Positions 1 through 8,158 of a stretch of DNA of 11,937 bases are shown here, in pieces. Origin of the DNA: SKVR01 sp041642035 (lineage in GTDB: Bacteria > Bacteroidota > Bacteroidia > Bacteroidales > UBA7960); contig JBEPXC010000108.1 of the NCBI GenBank assembly GCA_041642035.1, positions 1 through 11,937 on the forward strand. Reading direction: 5' to 3'. The position numbers and the translations under genes were made by a program. Positions within the stretch are counted from its first letter, which is position 1; each line of letters begins with the position of its first letter. Below the pieces are notes generated by a model. It had not been told where the DNA came from. It was given only the letters and a program-made list of their open reading frames with translations, and did no database searches.

Positions 1-2
1 AG

Positions 3-1808
3 CGGGGTGTGGGTACAAGTACCCAGGGTGCCGCTTCTTTTGGTGCTACCATAAGCGTTGAGACCACCAAACTCCAGGAAGATGCCTATGCTGAGGTGAT
101 AAGCTCGGCAGGTTCATTTAATACCCTGCGAAATACTGTGAACCTGGGTACAGGTTTGCTCCGCAATGGATTTTCCTTTGATGGGCGTCTGTCGAAAAGC
201 AATTCGGATGGGTATATCGATCGTTCTTTCTCTGACCTGAAGTCCTTTTATCTTTCCGGTGGTTATTATGGAAAAAATACCGCTGTGAAAGGCATGGTAT
301 TTAGCGGTAGAGAAAAAACCTATCAGGCATGGAATGGTGTGCCGGGCTATCTGTTGGAAACCCACCGTACCTACAATCCTTCGGGATCCTTCTATGATGA
401 AAATGGCGATCAACGCTTTTACGAAAACGAAACAGATAACTATCAGCAGGATCATTATCAGCTCCATCTCACCCACCGTTTTGGGCAGCAATTGACCGGT
501 AATACCTCCTTTCATTATACCTATGGACGTGGCTTTTACGAGCAGTATAAGCAGGGTGAATCTTTTGAAGACTATGGTCTGGCCAATGCTATGATTGATG
601 AGGTGGAGATTGATGAAACAGACCTTGTAAGACAAAAATGGTTGGATAATCATTTTTATGGATTGACCTATTCTTTAAATTACACTAGTCTGGAGCGTTT
701 GCAGGCTACTCTGGGCGGTGGTTATAATATTTACGACGGAGATCATTTTGGTGAGATCATATGGGCTGGTATAGCAAAAGGATTTGATAAAGGACATCGC
801 TATTATGATAACAATGCCCGTAAACAGGATTTTAATTCCTTTCTAAAGATAAACTACGAGCTTTTCAACGGATTCTACCTTTTCGCTGATGCACAATACC
901 GTAATGTAGTATACGATTTTGAAGGATTAGGTGTAGTCAATGAAGAAGTGGTGCCACTTGAACAACAGGCCGTATTTCATTTTTTCAACCCCAAAACAGG
1001 CTTTTCCTACGATATTAACACGTCTAATAACCTGTATCTGTTTTTAGGAATCAGCAACCGTGAGCCCGTACGACGTGATTTTACAGAATCATCGGCCACT
1101 AGCAGACCCCGGCATGAAACACTAAGAAATCTTGAATTGGGTTACCGATATACTAATGCTGATTTCCTGGCAGGAATTAATTATTACCTGATGGATTACA
1201 AAGATCAGCTTATCCTTACGGGTGAGATCAATGACGTGGGTGGTTTTACCAGAACCAATGTTGAGGATAGTTATCGCACGGGTGTTGAGATTGAATCGGC
1301 ATATCGTTTTCTTACCTGGCTGGAAATATCGGCCAATATGACCATTAGCCGTAATAAGATTCCTGAATTTACCGAGTACTCCGATGTATATGATGAGGAC
1401 TGGAACTGGATGGGGGTTGACGTGAAGGAATATAAAAATACCGATATTGCCTTTTCTCCTTCAGTGGTTAGTGCCGGTAAACTTAGCATTACTCCTGTAA
1501 AGAATGGTGACATCAGCTTTATGGCCAAGTATGTTTCGGATCAATACATCGATAACACTATGAGCAGCGAGCGAATGTTGGATGCCTATCTGGTGAACGA
1601 TTTAAAGCTATCCTATGTATTGCGCAACAGTTACTTCAGAGAGCTGGAGTTAAGTATTGCTATCTATAATATATTTGATGTAGACTATATTACCAACGCA
1701 TGGGTATATAAAGGTATTTATGATAATAGCGCACTAGGCTCCATTGAAGATGGCTATTTCCCCCAGGCCGGAAGGCATTTCCTTGCCGGATTGCGACTGA
1801 AGCTATAA
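3..1808 (+). CDS. TonB-dependent outer-membrane receptor, FecA/siderophore-like (C-terminal part, 5' end cut)
   Basis: The reading frame is open to the left edge and ends at TAA 1806-1808. The GTG at 9 is not a real start: codons from 3 read RGVGTSTQGAASFGATI, the conserved end of a TonB receptor plug domain, so the signal peptide and most of the plug lie upstream. About 600 residues remain, almost all beta-barrel: alternating aromatic and polar strands, a segment near residues 60-75 reading SDGYIDRSFSDLKS, then EKTYQAWNGVP, both familiar from siderophore-type receptors of Bacteroidota. The C-terminal strands contain YNIFDVDY and FPQAGRHFLAGLRLKL, the usual closing strand, although the last residue is Leu rather than the more common Phe. 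By family, it imports a bulky ligand, probably an Fe-chelate, across the outer membrane using TonB energy; the ligand cannot be read from sequence. It converges on rluD with a 25-nt gap and no visible terminator hairpin. Confidence 0.93.
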   Translation, partial: RGVGTSTQGAASFGATISVETTKLQEDAYAEVISSAGSFNTLRNTVNLGTGLLRNGFSFDGRLSKSNSDGYIDRSFSDLKSFYLSGGYYGKNTAVKGMVFSGREKTYQAWNGVPGYLLETHRTYNPSGSFYDENGDQRFYENETDNYQQDHYQLHLTHRFGQQLTGNTSFHYTYGRGFYEQYKQGESFEDYGLANAMIDEVEIDETDLVRQKWLDNHFYGLTYSLNYTSLERLQATLGGGYNIYDGDHFGEIIWAGIAKGFDKGHRYYDNNARKQDFNSFLKINYELFNGFYLFADAQYRNVVYDFEGLGVVNEEVVPLEQQAVFHFFNPKTGFSYDINTSNNLYLFLGISNREPVRRDFTESSATSRPRHETLRNLELGYRYTNADFLAGINYYLMDYKDQLILTGEINDVGGFTRTNVEDSYRTGVEIESAYRFLTWLEISANMTISRNKIPEFTEYSDVYDEDWNWMGVDVKEYKNTDIAFSPSVVSAGKLSITPVKNGDISFMAKYVSDQYIDNTMSSERMLDAYLVNDLKLSYVLRNSYFRELELSIAIYNIFDVDYITNAWVYKGIYDNSALGSIEDGYFPQAGRHFLAGLRLKL

Positions 1809-1833
1809 TGTAAATGCAATAAAACCCTTAGAA

Positions 1834-2937
1834 TTAGGATAATGGATCTCCCGATGAATCTTCTTCGTCGGGAGTTTCTGCTTCAAAGGCCTTGTGTTTT
1901 GCATAGTGCCTCCATTTATCGATCAGTTGTTGCATGTCTTCGGGCAGCTGTGAGTCGAAAAACATCCTTTCATTGCTGATGGGATGAATGAAGCCCAGCG
2001 TTTTGGCATGCAAAGCTTGTCGGGGACATATAGCAAAGCAATTCTGCACAAACTGCTTGTATTTGGTAAAGGTTGTGCCTTTGAGGATCCTGTCGCCACC
2101 ATAGGTCTCATCATTAAAGAGGGGGTGGCCGATGTATTTGAAATGAGCCCTTATCTGGTGTGTACGACCCGTTTCGAGTTTACATTCCACCAGCGTAACA
2201 TATCCGAATCTTTCCAACACCCTGTAATGGGTGACTGCGCTTTTACCATGATCTCCTTCAGGAAACACTTCCATTACCTGTCGGTTTTTGAGGCTTCGGC
2301 CTATGTGTCCGGTGATGGTGCCCTGCTCTTCCTTCACATCACCCCATACCAGGGCATGATACAGGCGATCTATTTTACGATCAAAGAATATCTTGGCCAG
2401 GCGGGTCTGTGCCAGTTCGGTTTTGGCAATGAGCAATATTCCCGAGGTGTTTTTATCTATTCGATGCACCAGCCCGGGCTTTATAGTATCTTCATTTTGC
2501 ATGGGCAGATCCCTGAAGTGATATACCAGGGCGTTTACCAATGTGCCGGTATAATTACCATACCCGGGATGTACCACCAGACCGGCATGCTTGTTAACAA
2601 GCAACAAGTCGTCGTCTTCGTAAATGATGTCGATGGGAATGTCTTCGGGAATAAGTTCAATCTCGCGGGGAGGAAAAGCCAGTACGATGGTTACTACATC
2701 GCCGGGTTTAACCTTGTAATTTGATTTTACTATCTTATCGTTTACCAGTATATTGCCCGCTTTAGCAGCATTCTGAATTTTGTTCCTGCTGGTTGACTCC
2801 ATGCGGGCCAGCAAGAATTTGTCGATGCGCAACAATCCCTGTCCTTTGTCGGATACAAACCGATAATGCTCAAACAATTCCTGTTCGTCCTGATCTTGTT
2901 TCTCTTCTTCCTGCGAAGCATCTGTATAGTCTGTCAT
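1834..2937 (-). CDS. rluD: RluA/RluD family 23S rRNA pseudouridine synthase
   Basis: The 367-residue product converts specific uridines in large-subunit rRNA to pseudouridine in the cytoplasm. An acidic leader (residues 1-22) precedes an S4 RNA-binding domain at about 36-85 (RIDKFL, then GNILVNDKIVKSNYKVKPGD). The catalytic domain has LLLVNKHAGLVVHPG (about 111-125), the signature HRIDKNTSG with catalytic Asp161, LETGRTHQIRAH (255-266) and RQALHAKTLGF (306-316). The S4 domain plus this signature is the RluD arrangement; RluC is similar, so the exact target uridines (1911/1915/1917 for E. coli RluD) are inferred. The start ATG at 2937 lies 3 nt after the stop of the T9SS gene, which indicates co-transcription and possibly translational coupling. 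The C-terminal tail (about 350-367) is acidic and probably unstructured. It is the last gene of the minus-strand group. Confidence 0.95.
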   Translation of the reverse strand: MTDYTDASQEEEKQDQDEQELFEHYRFVSDKGQGLLRIDKFLLARMESTSRNKIQNAAKAGNILVNDKIVKSNYKVKPGDVVTIVLAFPPREIELIPEDIPIDIIYEDDDLLLVNKHAGLVVHPGYGNYTGTLVNALVYHFRDLPMQNEDTIKPGLVHRIDKNTSGILLIAKTELAQTRLAKIFFDRKIDRLYHALVWGDVKEEQGTITGHIGRSLKNRQVMEVFPEGDHGKSAVTHYRVLERFGYVTLVECKLETGRTHQIRAHFKYIGHPLFNDETYGGDRILKGTTFTKYKQFVQNCFAICPRQALHAKTLGFIHPISNERMFFDSQLPEDMQQLIDKWRHYAKHKAFEAETPDEEDSSGDPLS

Positions 2938-2940
2938 AAG

Positions 2941-4911
2941 CTATCGGGCAATGATAAATCTTGAGGTGAAGGTTTTACTTCCGTCAGTAGGATTGAGTCG
3001 AATAAAATACATACCATCCTTTAAGGCGGAGAGATCTAATTGTGTCTGGTTGGTGAAGGAAGCAACCTGCTTAGCCGTCAGGTCAAAGATAGCGATTTCA
3101 AAATCAGCAAACAGACTTTGCGGTTTTTGTATGGTCAGCAAATCGTTTCTAAGCGGGTTGGGATATACGGTGAAGGACTCGCTGGTCAAAGGCTGTTCGG
3201 TATTTACGATATTATCAGGCCCAAAAACCGGTCTGATCATCAGAGATCCACTGAATATACTAGGCTCCCATACGCCTGTTGTGTTGTAGAATATATGCTG
3301 TGCTGCATTGTTGCTGGCATCGAAACCTATATTGAGGAAATCGTCTGAAAGTTGTTGCCACCCAACATAAATGGTGTCTGATACTTCAAGGGGCGGATCA
3401 ATGGGGTAGCTGACAAACTGGTTGAGCCATTTACCGTAATCAACCGTATGTACTTCTGATTCATAAAGCAGCTCAAGGGGATCAAGATTTTTCCAAACTT
3501 TAATGATAAATGATTTCTGGTTCTGATTGTTTAGGGTGGAGTTGAAAAAAAACTCTACAGCATCCAACTGATCGCTATGACCAAGTATGTACCTCACTGC
3601 GCCCCTTGAATTATAACCAATCAATCCGTAGCCATTTTCGGGTATTCCATCATCATAGGCAAAATAATTGTCAAACACCTGGCGGTAAACAATGGTATCG
3701 TTGCGGGTATGATCATCACCTGTAGTTCCTTCACTGAGGGCATGATATATTCTGAATACCCTTGCCTCTGCAGGGGTAAGGGTTGTGCCAAATGGATTTG
3801 GGAGCAGAGGAGGATTGGCGTGAGGCAAATAACTCTGAAAGCCCATTTCACTGTATGGTCCTATATTCCATGTTCCACCCGAATAATTCCTTACGATATT
3901 ATCGTTTTCATCTCTGATAAAATATCTGTAGGAATAGTTGTAGGTAACATCATCAAGATTAGCAATGTCAACATCAAAGCTGCTCCTGTGCCTGCTTTGA
4001 GGATCAACAATGTAGTGAGACCAGGGCATGGCCTGTAGATCATTTAAGGCCGATTGTGCGGGAGCAGCAAAGGCAATATCGTAGTAAAATGAATCAGCCC
4101 GGGTACGCCCATAATCAAGCAATACATAATCGATATTCCAGATGCTGGTGTTGCCTCCATAATTTATTGGTGTTTTAATCTGGGGGAAGCTTGCATAATT
4201 CTTAAATCTAAACTGAAAATCTTCACGAAGGTATATTTCATCGGTGATGGGTATGGAAACAAACTCAAAGTAGGTAGAATCATTGCTTTGAAGAAAACTC
4301 TTCAGATTTTCTCCCCCGGCTCTCCATATACTCACCCATAAATCATCTATCCAGATCTGTTCATTGGGTTCACTGGGATTTTCTGTGTAATGCCCGGGTG
4401 TATGCAGAAATTCTACCACCAGGGAGTCTTTTTGCCGTGGTGAGCTTCCATGGCCCTGGGGTTGATAGAAGAAACTGAGCATTATACTGTCGGATGGAGA
4501 CAAGGCCATGGCTACAGGACTGAATACCGAATCCAGACGGAGGGGGCGAGAAGTAAGCAAGTCTGCTTCAAACTGATATGGATTTTGATCTGCCTGGGGG
4601 TATATCTTTCCATGTTGATTGATGGCATCAAAGGTTGCCGTACCCCATGTTTTGGGATGAACAGCAAAGGATGAATTGATAAAAACAAAATCATCTAACC
4701 ACAGCGCGTTGTCGGGATAAGGTCCCGGGTAGGAGAAATCATCAAAGAAAGGAAGTATCACAGAAGCTGCAGCTTCATCCTTTGAAACCGGAGTGACTTC
4801 CTTCTGTGTCTTTACCGGATTGCTTTGCAGTGGCGACAGCACTTCCTGCGCCTGGCTGCAGAGCATTCCGAATAAAAAAAGACATATCGTTATTAAGGTG
4901 TTTTTTGCCAT
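2941..4911 (-). CDS. Secreted protein of unknown function with type A T9SS C-terminal sorting domain
   Basis: I chose ATG 4911 (MAKNTLITICLFLFGML...) over the upstream in-frame start at 4995, because it places a signal peptide at the N-terminus. The result is 656 aa, with a hydrophobic segment at 5-18 and probable cleavage after SQA (21). Cys18 has Leu at -1, so this is not a lipobox. The body is acidic and rich in Asp, Asn, Tyr and Trp. Residues about 52-95 read LPFFDDFSYPGPYPDNALW, then ATFDAIN; I recognise no enzymatic motif. A second region with beta-rich character (about 415-560) contains AYDDGIPENGYG and YVGWQQ. The C-terminus (about 578-656) is a T9SS type A domain: VYPNP, then IAIFDLTAKQV, then LKDGMYFIRL, and a basic end. 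The family knowledge predicts export to the cell surface or medium by T9SS. It sits between the PASTA gene and rluD, 3 nt before rluD. Function unknown. Confidence 0.9.
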   Translation of the reverse strand: MAKNTLITICLFLFGMLCSQAQEVLSPLQSNPVKTQKEVTPVSKDEAAASVILPFFDDFSYPGPYPDNALWLDDFVFINSSFAVHPKTWGTATFDAINQHGKIYPQADQNPYQFEADLLTSRPLRLDSVFSPVAMALSPSDSIMLSFFYQPQGHGSSPRQKDSLVVEFLHTPGHYTENPSEPNEQIWIDDLWVSIWRAGGENLKSFLQSNDSTYFEFVSIPITDEIYLREDFQFRFKNYASFPQIKTPINYGGNTSIWNIDYVLLDYGRTRADSFYYDIAFAAPAQSALNDLQAMPWSHYIVDPQSRHRSSFDVDIANLDDVTYNYSYRYFIRDENDNIVRNYSGGTWNIGPYSEMGFQSYLPHANPPLLPNPFGTTLTPAEARVFRIYHALSEGTTGDDHTRNDTIVYRQVFDNYFAYDDGIPENGYGLIGYNSRGAVRYILGHSDQLDAVEFFFNSTLNNQNQKSFIIKVWKNLDPLELLYESEVHTVDYGKWLNQFVSYPIDPPLEVSDTIYVGWQQLSDDFLNIGFDASNNAAQHIFYNTTGVWEPSIFSGSLMIRPVFGPDNIVNTEQPLTSESFTVYPNPLRNDLLTIQKPQSLFADFEIAIFDLTAKQVASFTNQTQLDLSALKDGMYFIRLNPTDGSKTFTSRFIIAR

Positions 4912-4927
4912 TTTAATAAGATGGTAT

Positions 4928-4962
4928 AAAAGAGGATTTCTATTGATATAAAAACCTCTTTT
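4928..4962. repeat. 8-bp inverted repeat between the PASTA and T9SS genes
   Basis: AAAAGAGG (4928-4935) and CCTCTTTT (4955-4962) are perfect reverse complements around a 19-nt AT-rich loop. In the minus direction the second arm ends in TTTT, 16 nt before the ATG at 4911. It could be a weak terminator or attenuator after the PASTA gene, or a leader structure of the T9SS gene. The loop is long and the stem has only four G/C pairs, so a chance match in AT-rich DNA is possible. Confidence 0.3.
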
Positions 4963-5060
4963 GCCTGATATTATTGTGTTTAGGTGGAATAACACGGGGT
5001 GTTTTCTTCCTTTTTATTCTGTCTTTTCACCAGAGATAGAAAATAGTTGCTCTGCAGCGT

Positions 5061-6068
5061 CTATTCTTCGGCTGGTTTATACCATACATCAATTTCACTT
5101 CCCCTTAATATTAAAGGTTGTTCGTTAAAGTCAGGAAGTTGTTTATATACCCTTGCATTTTCAATCGTTGCCCCGTTCTCGAATACCTCTTTACCTGGCA
5201 CCAGCAATGAATTTTCAAGAGTTTCCATAACTTCCGCCTGGGTTTTTCCCGTCAAATCAGGGGTATTTACGCCCAGCAGCTGACGGGTGTACTCCTCAAA
5301 ATCAAATTCTTCGGCTGAACGATAATAGAGATCTACCGTAGATCCCATAGAAACACTTTTCTTATTGTTGAGCACATTGGGTGACTGTCGGTATACACGA
5401 ACGTTTTCAGTATCTTCATCCATGAAGACTTCCTGCCCTATATTAAGGGAGGAGCTGTTGATGAGCATAGTGGCCTCCTCCCGGGTTTTGCCTATGACCA
5501 GGGGAACATTTACATTGCTGCTACCCACTCCGGTACCTAATACAAGATTGATGCGGGTGCCTTTTTCGATGGGCGTGCCCGGTTGAATGGTGCCCTGGTT
5601 GTATTTTTGCTGAAGTACGGCATTGCGCGCAATATTGGGCACATAATCCAACTGGCCTACCAACAGCCCGTGGGTATGCAGCATAGCCTGTGCCTGGCGG
5701 AAGGATAGATCCGTTAAATCGGGCATGGCCACCATTTCGGGTAAAATGGCTACCGTAGTCAGGTATATGCTTCGGTTTCTTTTCACTTCTTCTCCTGCAG
5801 CAGGGTTTTGTACGGCAACTGTCCCCTTTTCACGAGTAGTATCGAAAATAGAATCATTAACCACCGGGGTCAGATTCATTCGCCTTAATACCTGTTGTGC
5901 TTGTTCTAATTCCATCCGGTCAAGATCAGGCACTTCGATGGTTCTTCCATGACGGGTATAAAGCTCCAATCCTTTAAAGGATAGCCATAACACTACAATG
6001 CCTAAGGCAATGGCAATGAGGATATGTAATCGGAATGTTTTACTTTTAAGAAAGGATAGCAGGCTCAT
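5061..6068 (-). CDS. Single-pass membrane protein with four PASTA domains and no kinase domain
   Basis: The 335-aa product has a short basic N-terminus (KSKTFRLH), one transmembrane helix at about 14-32, and then only extracytoplasmic PASTA domains: about 43-106 (starts IEVPDLDRM), 112-178 (VAMPDLTDL), 186-250 (VNVPLVIGK) and 266-332 (VNTPDLTGK). Each has the VPDL..(x)..A...L opening and a closing beta strand (IYLTTV, INLVLG, VDLYYR, IDVWYK). In Firmicutes and Actinobacteria PASTA repeats usually sit outside a Ser/Thr kinase or a penicillin-binding protein and are associated with peptidoglycan or muropeptide binding. Here the cytoplasmic part is only about 13 residues, so there is no kinase. 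The protein should face the periplasm. It is divergent from ddl, which fits a cell-wall role (inference). The start ATG 6068 gives the correct N-in membrane topology. Similar kinase-less PASTA proteins are, from memory, common in Bacteroidota. Confidence 0.93.
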   Translation of the reverse strand: MSLLSFLKSKTFRLHILIAIALGIVVLWLSFKGLELYTRHGRTIEVPDLDRMELEQAQQVLRRMNLTPVVNDSIFDTTREKGTVAVQNPAAGEEVKRNRSIYLTTVAILPEMVAMPDLTDLSFRQAQAMLHTHGLLVGQLDYVPNIARNAVLQQKYNQGTIQPGTPIEKGTRINLVLGTGVGSSNVNVPLVIGKTREEATMLINSSSLNIGQEVFMDEDTENVRVYRQSPNVLNNKKSVSMGSTVDLYYRSAEEFDFEEYTRQLLGVNTPDLTGKTQAEVMETLENSLLVPGKEVFENGATIENARVYKQLPDFNEQPLILRGSEIDVWYKPAEE

Positions 6069-6094
6069 TCGTATAGAGAGTTTGTTATATTGTT

Positions 6095-6102
6095 CAAAAT
6101 TA
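6095..6102 (-). promoter_or_regulatory. Possible -7 promoter element for the PASTA-T9SS-rluD group
   Basis: Read on the minus strand, 6102 to 6095 is TAATTTTG, a perfect match to the Bacteroidota TAnnTTTG -7 consensus. It would start transcription about 20 nt before the ATG at 6068. No TTG -33 element is present at the usual spacing, so this is only half a promoter by sequence. Confidence 0.35.
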
Positions 6103-6169
6103 ATAATAATTGACGAGTTTGATCCAGTGTGTTTAAATAGTTTTTGCTGATTAATTTATTTCAGGGGGA

Positions 6170-6202
6170 TTGTACTTTTTCAAATCAACTATTTTAACTT
6201 TG
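6170..6202 (+). promoter_or_regulatory. Candidate Bacteroidota-type promoter for ddl
   Basis: TTG at 6170-6172 and TAACTTTG at 6195-6202 match the -33 and -7 elements of the Bacteroidota primary sigma factor (TTG and TAnnTTTG). The spacer is 22 nt, at the long end of the reported range. Transcription would begin near 6209 and leave a leader of about 190 nt before the ddl start. Confidence 0.45.
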
Positions 6203-6399
6203 CTGTCTTCGATTTATTGCATCGGGTAAAAGAATCTTTTTAATGATGGTCATTATTGTAATGTGATAACATCCTATTGAGCTGCATCAACGCTAAAGAC
6301 AATGAACCGAAGAAGATAATTCCATCAAACACAATAAACATTTAATCGGGTATTAATAGGCTAAGGACGGTTCGTTTAAATACTTAAAAAGAAATGCAG

Positions 6400-7398
6400 A
6401 TGAAGAAAAATATAGCACTCGTTGCCGGTGGTATATCCGGTGAATATGTTATCTCGGTAAACAGTGCCGTGGTTATCCGAAAGAACCTTGATTTGGGGAA
6501 ATATAATGTCTATACGATTCTTATTTCGGAAAGTAAATGGGTGTATTATGACGCATCTCAAGTGGAAAGTCCTGTGAACAAGGATGATTTTACCGTCATC
6601 CATAAAGGGGAGAAGATACAATTCGATTGTGCATTAATTACCATTCATGGCTCGCCGGGTGAAGATGGTAAGTTGCAGGGGTACTTTGATATGATCGGAA
6701 TTCCCTATACCACAACAGGGCAAATGGCTTGTTCTATTACCTTCAATAAGTACTTCTGCAATGCCCTTGCCTCCCATTGGGGGATGACTGTTGCGCGGTC
6801 CGCAAAGTTTACTGCTCATGATGAACTTACCACAAAGCATATTTTGTCAAAAGTAAATCTGCCCGTTTTTGTAAAACCCAATAAAGGGGGCTCCAGCCTG
6901 GGAACCTCCTTCGTTAAGGATCCATCCGAATTGTTGGCCGCCGTTGAAAGTTGCCTTCAACATGATGATGAAGCCCTGGTGGAGGAATATATCAGTGGGA
7001 CAGAACTTACCTGTGGTGTTTTTAGGAGAAAAGGTGAAATTGTTGTATTGCCGGTAACGGAAATTGTCAGTAAAACGGCCGCCCGGTTTTTTGATTATCA
7101 GGCCAAATATACCCTGGGGGCAGCCGATGAAATTACCCCGGCCAGGATAAGCCAGCCAGTAACTCAACTGGTGCAGGAAACAACGGCGTTTTTGTATAAT
7201 AAATTCGAGCTTAAAGGGGTATGTCGGTTGGATTATATTTATAGCAACGACAAACTGTTCTTTCTTGAGGCCAATATTACCCCCGGCATGTCCGAGAGAA
7301 GCATTGTGCCACAACAGGCTGCTCATATAGGCATCAGCCTGGAAGAGCTTTTTGAGGTCCTTATTGAGGAAGCCCTGGCAGATGCCGCTAAGAAATGA
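6400..7398 (+). CDS. ddl: D-alanine--D-alanine ligase
   Basis: This cytoplasmic ATP-grasp enzyme joins two D-alanines for peptidoglycan precursors. I prefer ATG 6400 (MKKNIALVAGG, 332 aa) over ATG 6394, because the beta strand of the first domain normally starts directly after a MKK-type N-terminus; the alternative adds only Met-Gln. Visible motifs are GGISGEYVIS with Glu15 (binds the first D-Ala), HGSPGEDG (83-90), VKPNKGGSSLG (158-168) with the Ser of the active-site loop, FFDYQAKYTLG (230-240), and FLEANITPGMSERS (288-301). Tyr237 in the omega loop (YQAKY) matches E. coli DdlB Tyr216; D-Ala-D-Lac ligases carry Phe there, so D-Ala specificity is expected. The usual YEAKY reads YQAKY here, a small change. 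It is divergent from the PASTA gene and converges on rdgB with a 43-nt gap. Confidence 0.96.
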   Translation: MKKNIALVAGGISGEYVISVNSAVVIRKNLDLGKYNVYTILISESKWVYYDASQVESPVNKDDFTVIHKGEKIQFDCALITIHGSPGEDGKLQGYFDMIGIPYTTTGQMACSITFNKYFCNALASHWGMTVARSAKFTAHDELTTKHILSKVNLPVFVKPNKGGSSLGTSFVKDPSELLAAVESCLQHDDEALVEEYISGTELTCGVFRRKGEIVVLPVTEIVSKTAARFFDYQAKYTLGAADEITPARISQPVTQLVQETTAFLYNKFELKGVCRLDYIYSNDKLFFLEANITPGMSERSIVPQQAAHIGISLEELFEVLIEEALADAAKK

Positions 7399-7441
7399 CC
7401 CGGGATATAGCAATACCTCTTAAGGCAGCAGAGAGCCGGAA

Positions 7442-8026
7442 TCAGAAATAGTTGAGAGACATAAGGTACTCTGAGAGCATCTGAAACGCTTTTTTCCTGT
7501 GGCTGATGAGGTTTTTCTCGCTCAGGGGCATCTCTGAGAAGGTTTTATCATAAGCCCGGGGTACGAAAATAGGATCATATCCAAAGCCTGAATCACCTCT
7601 CTTTTGCGAAATGATTTCTCCCTCAGCAATGCCTTCAAAAAGCATTTCCTCATTGTCAAGGATCAGTGCGATAACTGTTCTGAAGCGTGCAGTGCGGTTT
7701 TCAACGCCTTTAAGTTCTGATAGCACCTTCGCCATATTGGCTTCACTGCTTTTTTCTTCTCCGGCATATCGGGCTGAAAGTACGCCCGGCCTTCCCTGCA
7801 GGGCTTCTATTTCAAGTCCCGTATCGTCCGAAAAGCAGTTGCACCTATAGTGCTTATGCACATAACGGGCTTTTTGCAGGGCATTCCCTTCAAGGCTTGG
7901 TTGTGTTTCAGGTATTTCATCAAAACAACCAATTTGATCCAGACCAATAATATGCATGTTGTCGGGCAGCATCAGTTGCACCTCCTTTAGTTTGTTGAGA
8001 TTGTGTGTGGCAAATACTATTTCCAT
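7442..8026 (-). CDS. rdgB: RdgB/HAM1 family non-canonical purine NTP pyrophosphatase
   Basis: The enzyme hydrolyses ITP, dITP and XTP to the monophosphate and pyrophosphate, keeping deaminated purines out of DNA and RNA. An in-frame start at 8170 would give 242 aa, but I place the start at ATG 8026 (MEIVFATHNLNKLKEV, 194 aa). The family begins exactly there, and the 48 upstream codons show no homology and are Cys-rich. Motifs: THNLNKLKE (7-15) for triphosphate and substrate binding; SDDTGLEIEALQGRPGVLSA (66-85) with Asp68 matching the catalytic Asp69 of E. coli RdgB; GFGYDPIF (147-154); and SHRKKA (175-180). Length is typical for the family (about 190-200). It is probably transcribed alone: a candidate terminator lies between it and the carboxylase pair upstream. 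I saw no clear promoter. Confidence 0.96.
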   Translation of the reverse strand: MEIVFATHNLNKLKEVQLMLPDNMHIIGLDQIGCFDEIPETQPSLEGNALQKARYVHKHYRCNCFSDDTGLEIEALQGRPGVLSARYAGEEKSSEANMAKVLSELKGVENRTARFRTVIALILDNEEMLFEGIAEGEIISQKRGDSGFGYDPIFVPRAYDKTFSEMPLSEKNLISHRKKAFQMLSEYLMSLNYF

Positions 8027-8158
8027 TTGAATTTTTTGATTTACGTTGACTAAGGTAACCCCCCTGGGTTCTGTTTGTTGACTATTCTGAGGGCAATCTT
8101 TGCAGGGGTATATTCTATCGTATCGTTTAAAGCAGCGCCCATCAAAGTTGAAAGAAAA

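Larger units (their letters stand above)
6069..6399. other. Divergent intergenic region between the PASTA gene and ddl
   Basis: This 331-nt AT-rich region is the largest gene-free stretch in the window. I see no convincing small ORF or RNA gene in it. It holds the candidate minus-strand -7 element (6095-6102), the candidate ddl promoter (6170-6202), and a small perfect palindrome CATTA-TTG-TAATG at 6251-6263, flanked by GATG (6245-6248) and CATC (6270-6273). The palindrome would lie in the ddl leader, or act as a protein-binding site; there is no direct evidence for either. Confidence 0.6.

Noticed and set aside
1984..2724. 246-codon open frame on the plus strand
   Set aside because: It lies wholly antisense to the well-supported rluD gene; its translation shows no domain and has the composition of a shadow frame.
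4912..4995. Upstream start of the T9SS protein adding 28 residues
   Set aside because: It would bury the signal peptide behind a polar stretch and overlaps the inverted repeat; the internal ATG at 4911 gives a normal signal sequence.
7399..7441. Bidirectional terminator between ddl and rdgB
   Set aside because: Only 4-bp CCGG or CTCT/AGAG pairings and no T tract on either strand.
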